From: Streptococcus oralis
GTDB lineage: Bacteria; Bacillota; Bacilli; Lactobacillales; Streptococcaceae
Reading direction: 5' to 3'
NCBI GenBank assembly: GCA_937930605.1
Contig: CALHBZ010000241.1
Coordinates: 1-6,784 of the forward strand
DNA length: 6,784 nucleotides
Part shown: positions 6,474-6,784 of the stretch, piece by piece
Position numbering within the stretch: the stretch's first letter is position 1
Layout: each line of letters opens with the position of its first letter
Program-made: the position numbers and the translations under genes
The notes under the pieces: generated by a model
The model's input: only the letters and a program-made list of their open reading frames with translations
Told to the model about the DNA's origin: nothing
The model's database searches: none

Positions 6474-6784
<311 letters not shown>

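Overview
The window looks like chromosomal DNA of a Streptococcus, most likely a mitis-group (viridans) species close to but not identical with S. pneumoniae. This rests on three oligopeptide-permease genes whose lengths (659, 498 and 308 residues) and sequences match the pneumococcal AmiA, AmiC and AmiD proteins as I remember them, with many scattered substitutions in AmiA, and on a low-GC base composition. No database search was run.

Layout. All protein genes lie on the minus strand, so the order of transcription runs from right to left. From the right edge: the last 102 codons of a DNA/RNA non-specific nuclease that reads like EndA, the DNA-entry nuclease (6474-6784, 5' end outside the window); a complete CNNM/CorC-family membrane protein with paired CBS domains, probably a magnesium exporter (5010-6341) with its own promoter; a solitary plus-strand tRNA-Cys(GCA) gene (4859-4929) with its own consensus promoter and terminator, convergent with the CorC gene; a divergent intergenic region of about 310 bp carrying the amiA promoter and a near-perfect CodY operator; then the ami operon: amiA (4548-2569), an intergenic hairpin, amiC (2502-1006), amiD (1006-80) and the first 23 codons of amiE (71-1).

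Function. AmiA is the lipid-anchored oligopeptide receptor, AmiC and AmiD the two membrane subunits, and AmiE (with AmiF expected further left) the ATPase. Together they import oligopeptides as nutrients and, in streptococci, as signalling peptides. The CodY operator next to the amiA -35 box fits repression of peptide uptake when branched-chain amino acids are plentiful. The hairpin between amiA and amiC is well placed to give more receptor than permease. EndA-like nuclease and the CorC protein appear to be separate transcription units.

The window is mostly a well-known housekeeping region. I found no evidence of a new defence, mobile or biosynthetic system. The points worth a second look are regulatory or structural: the CodY site, the amiA-amiC hairpin, the large extracytoplasmic domain in AmiC, two non-canonical stem pairs in the tRNA, and the unusual neighbourhood of the endA and corC genes.
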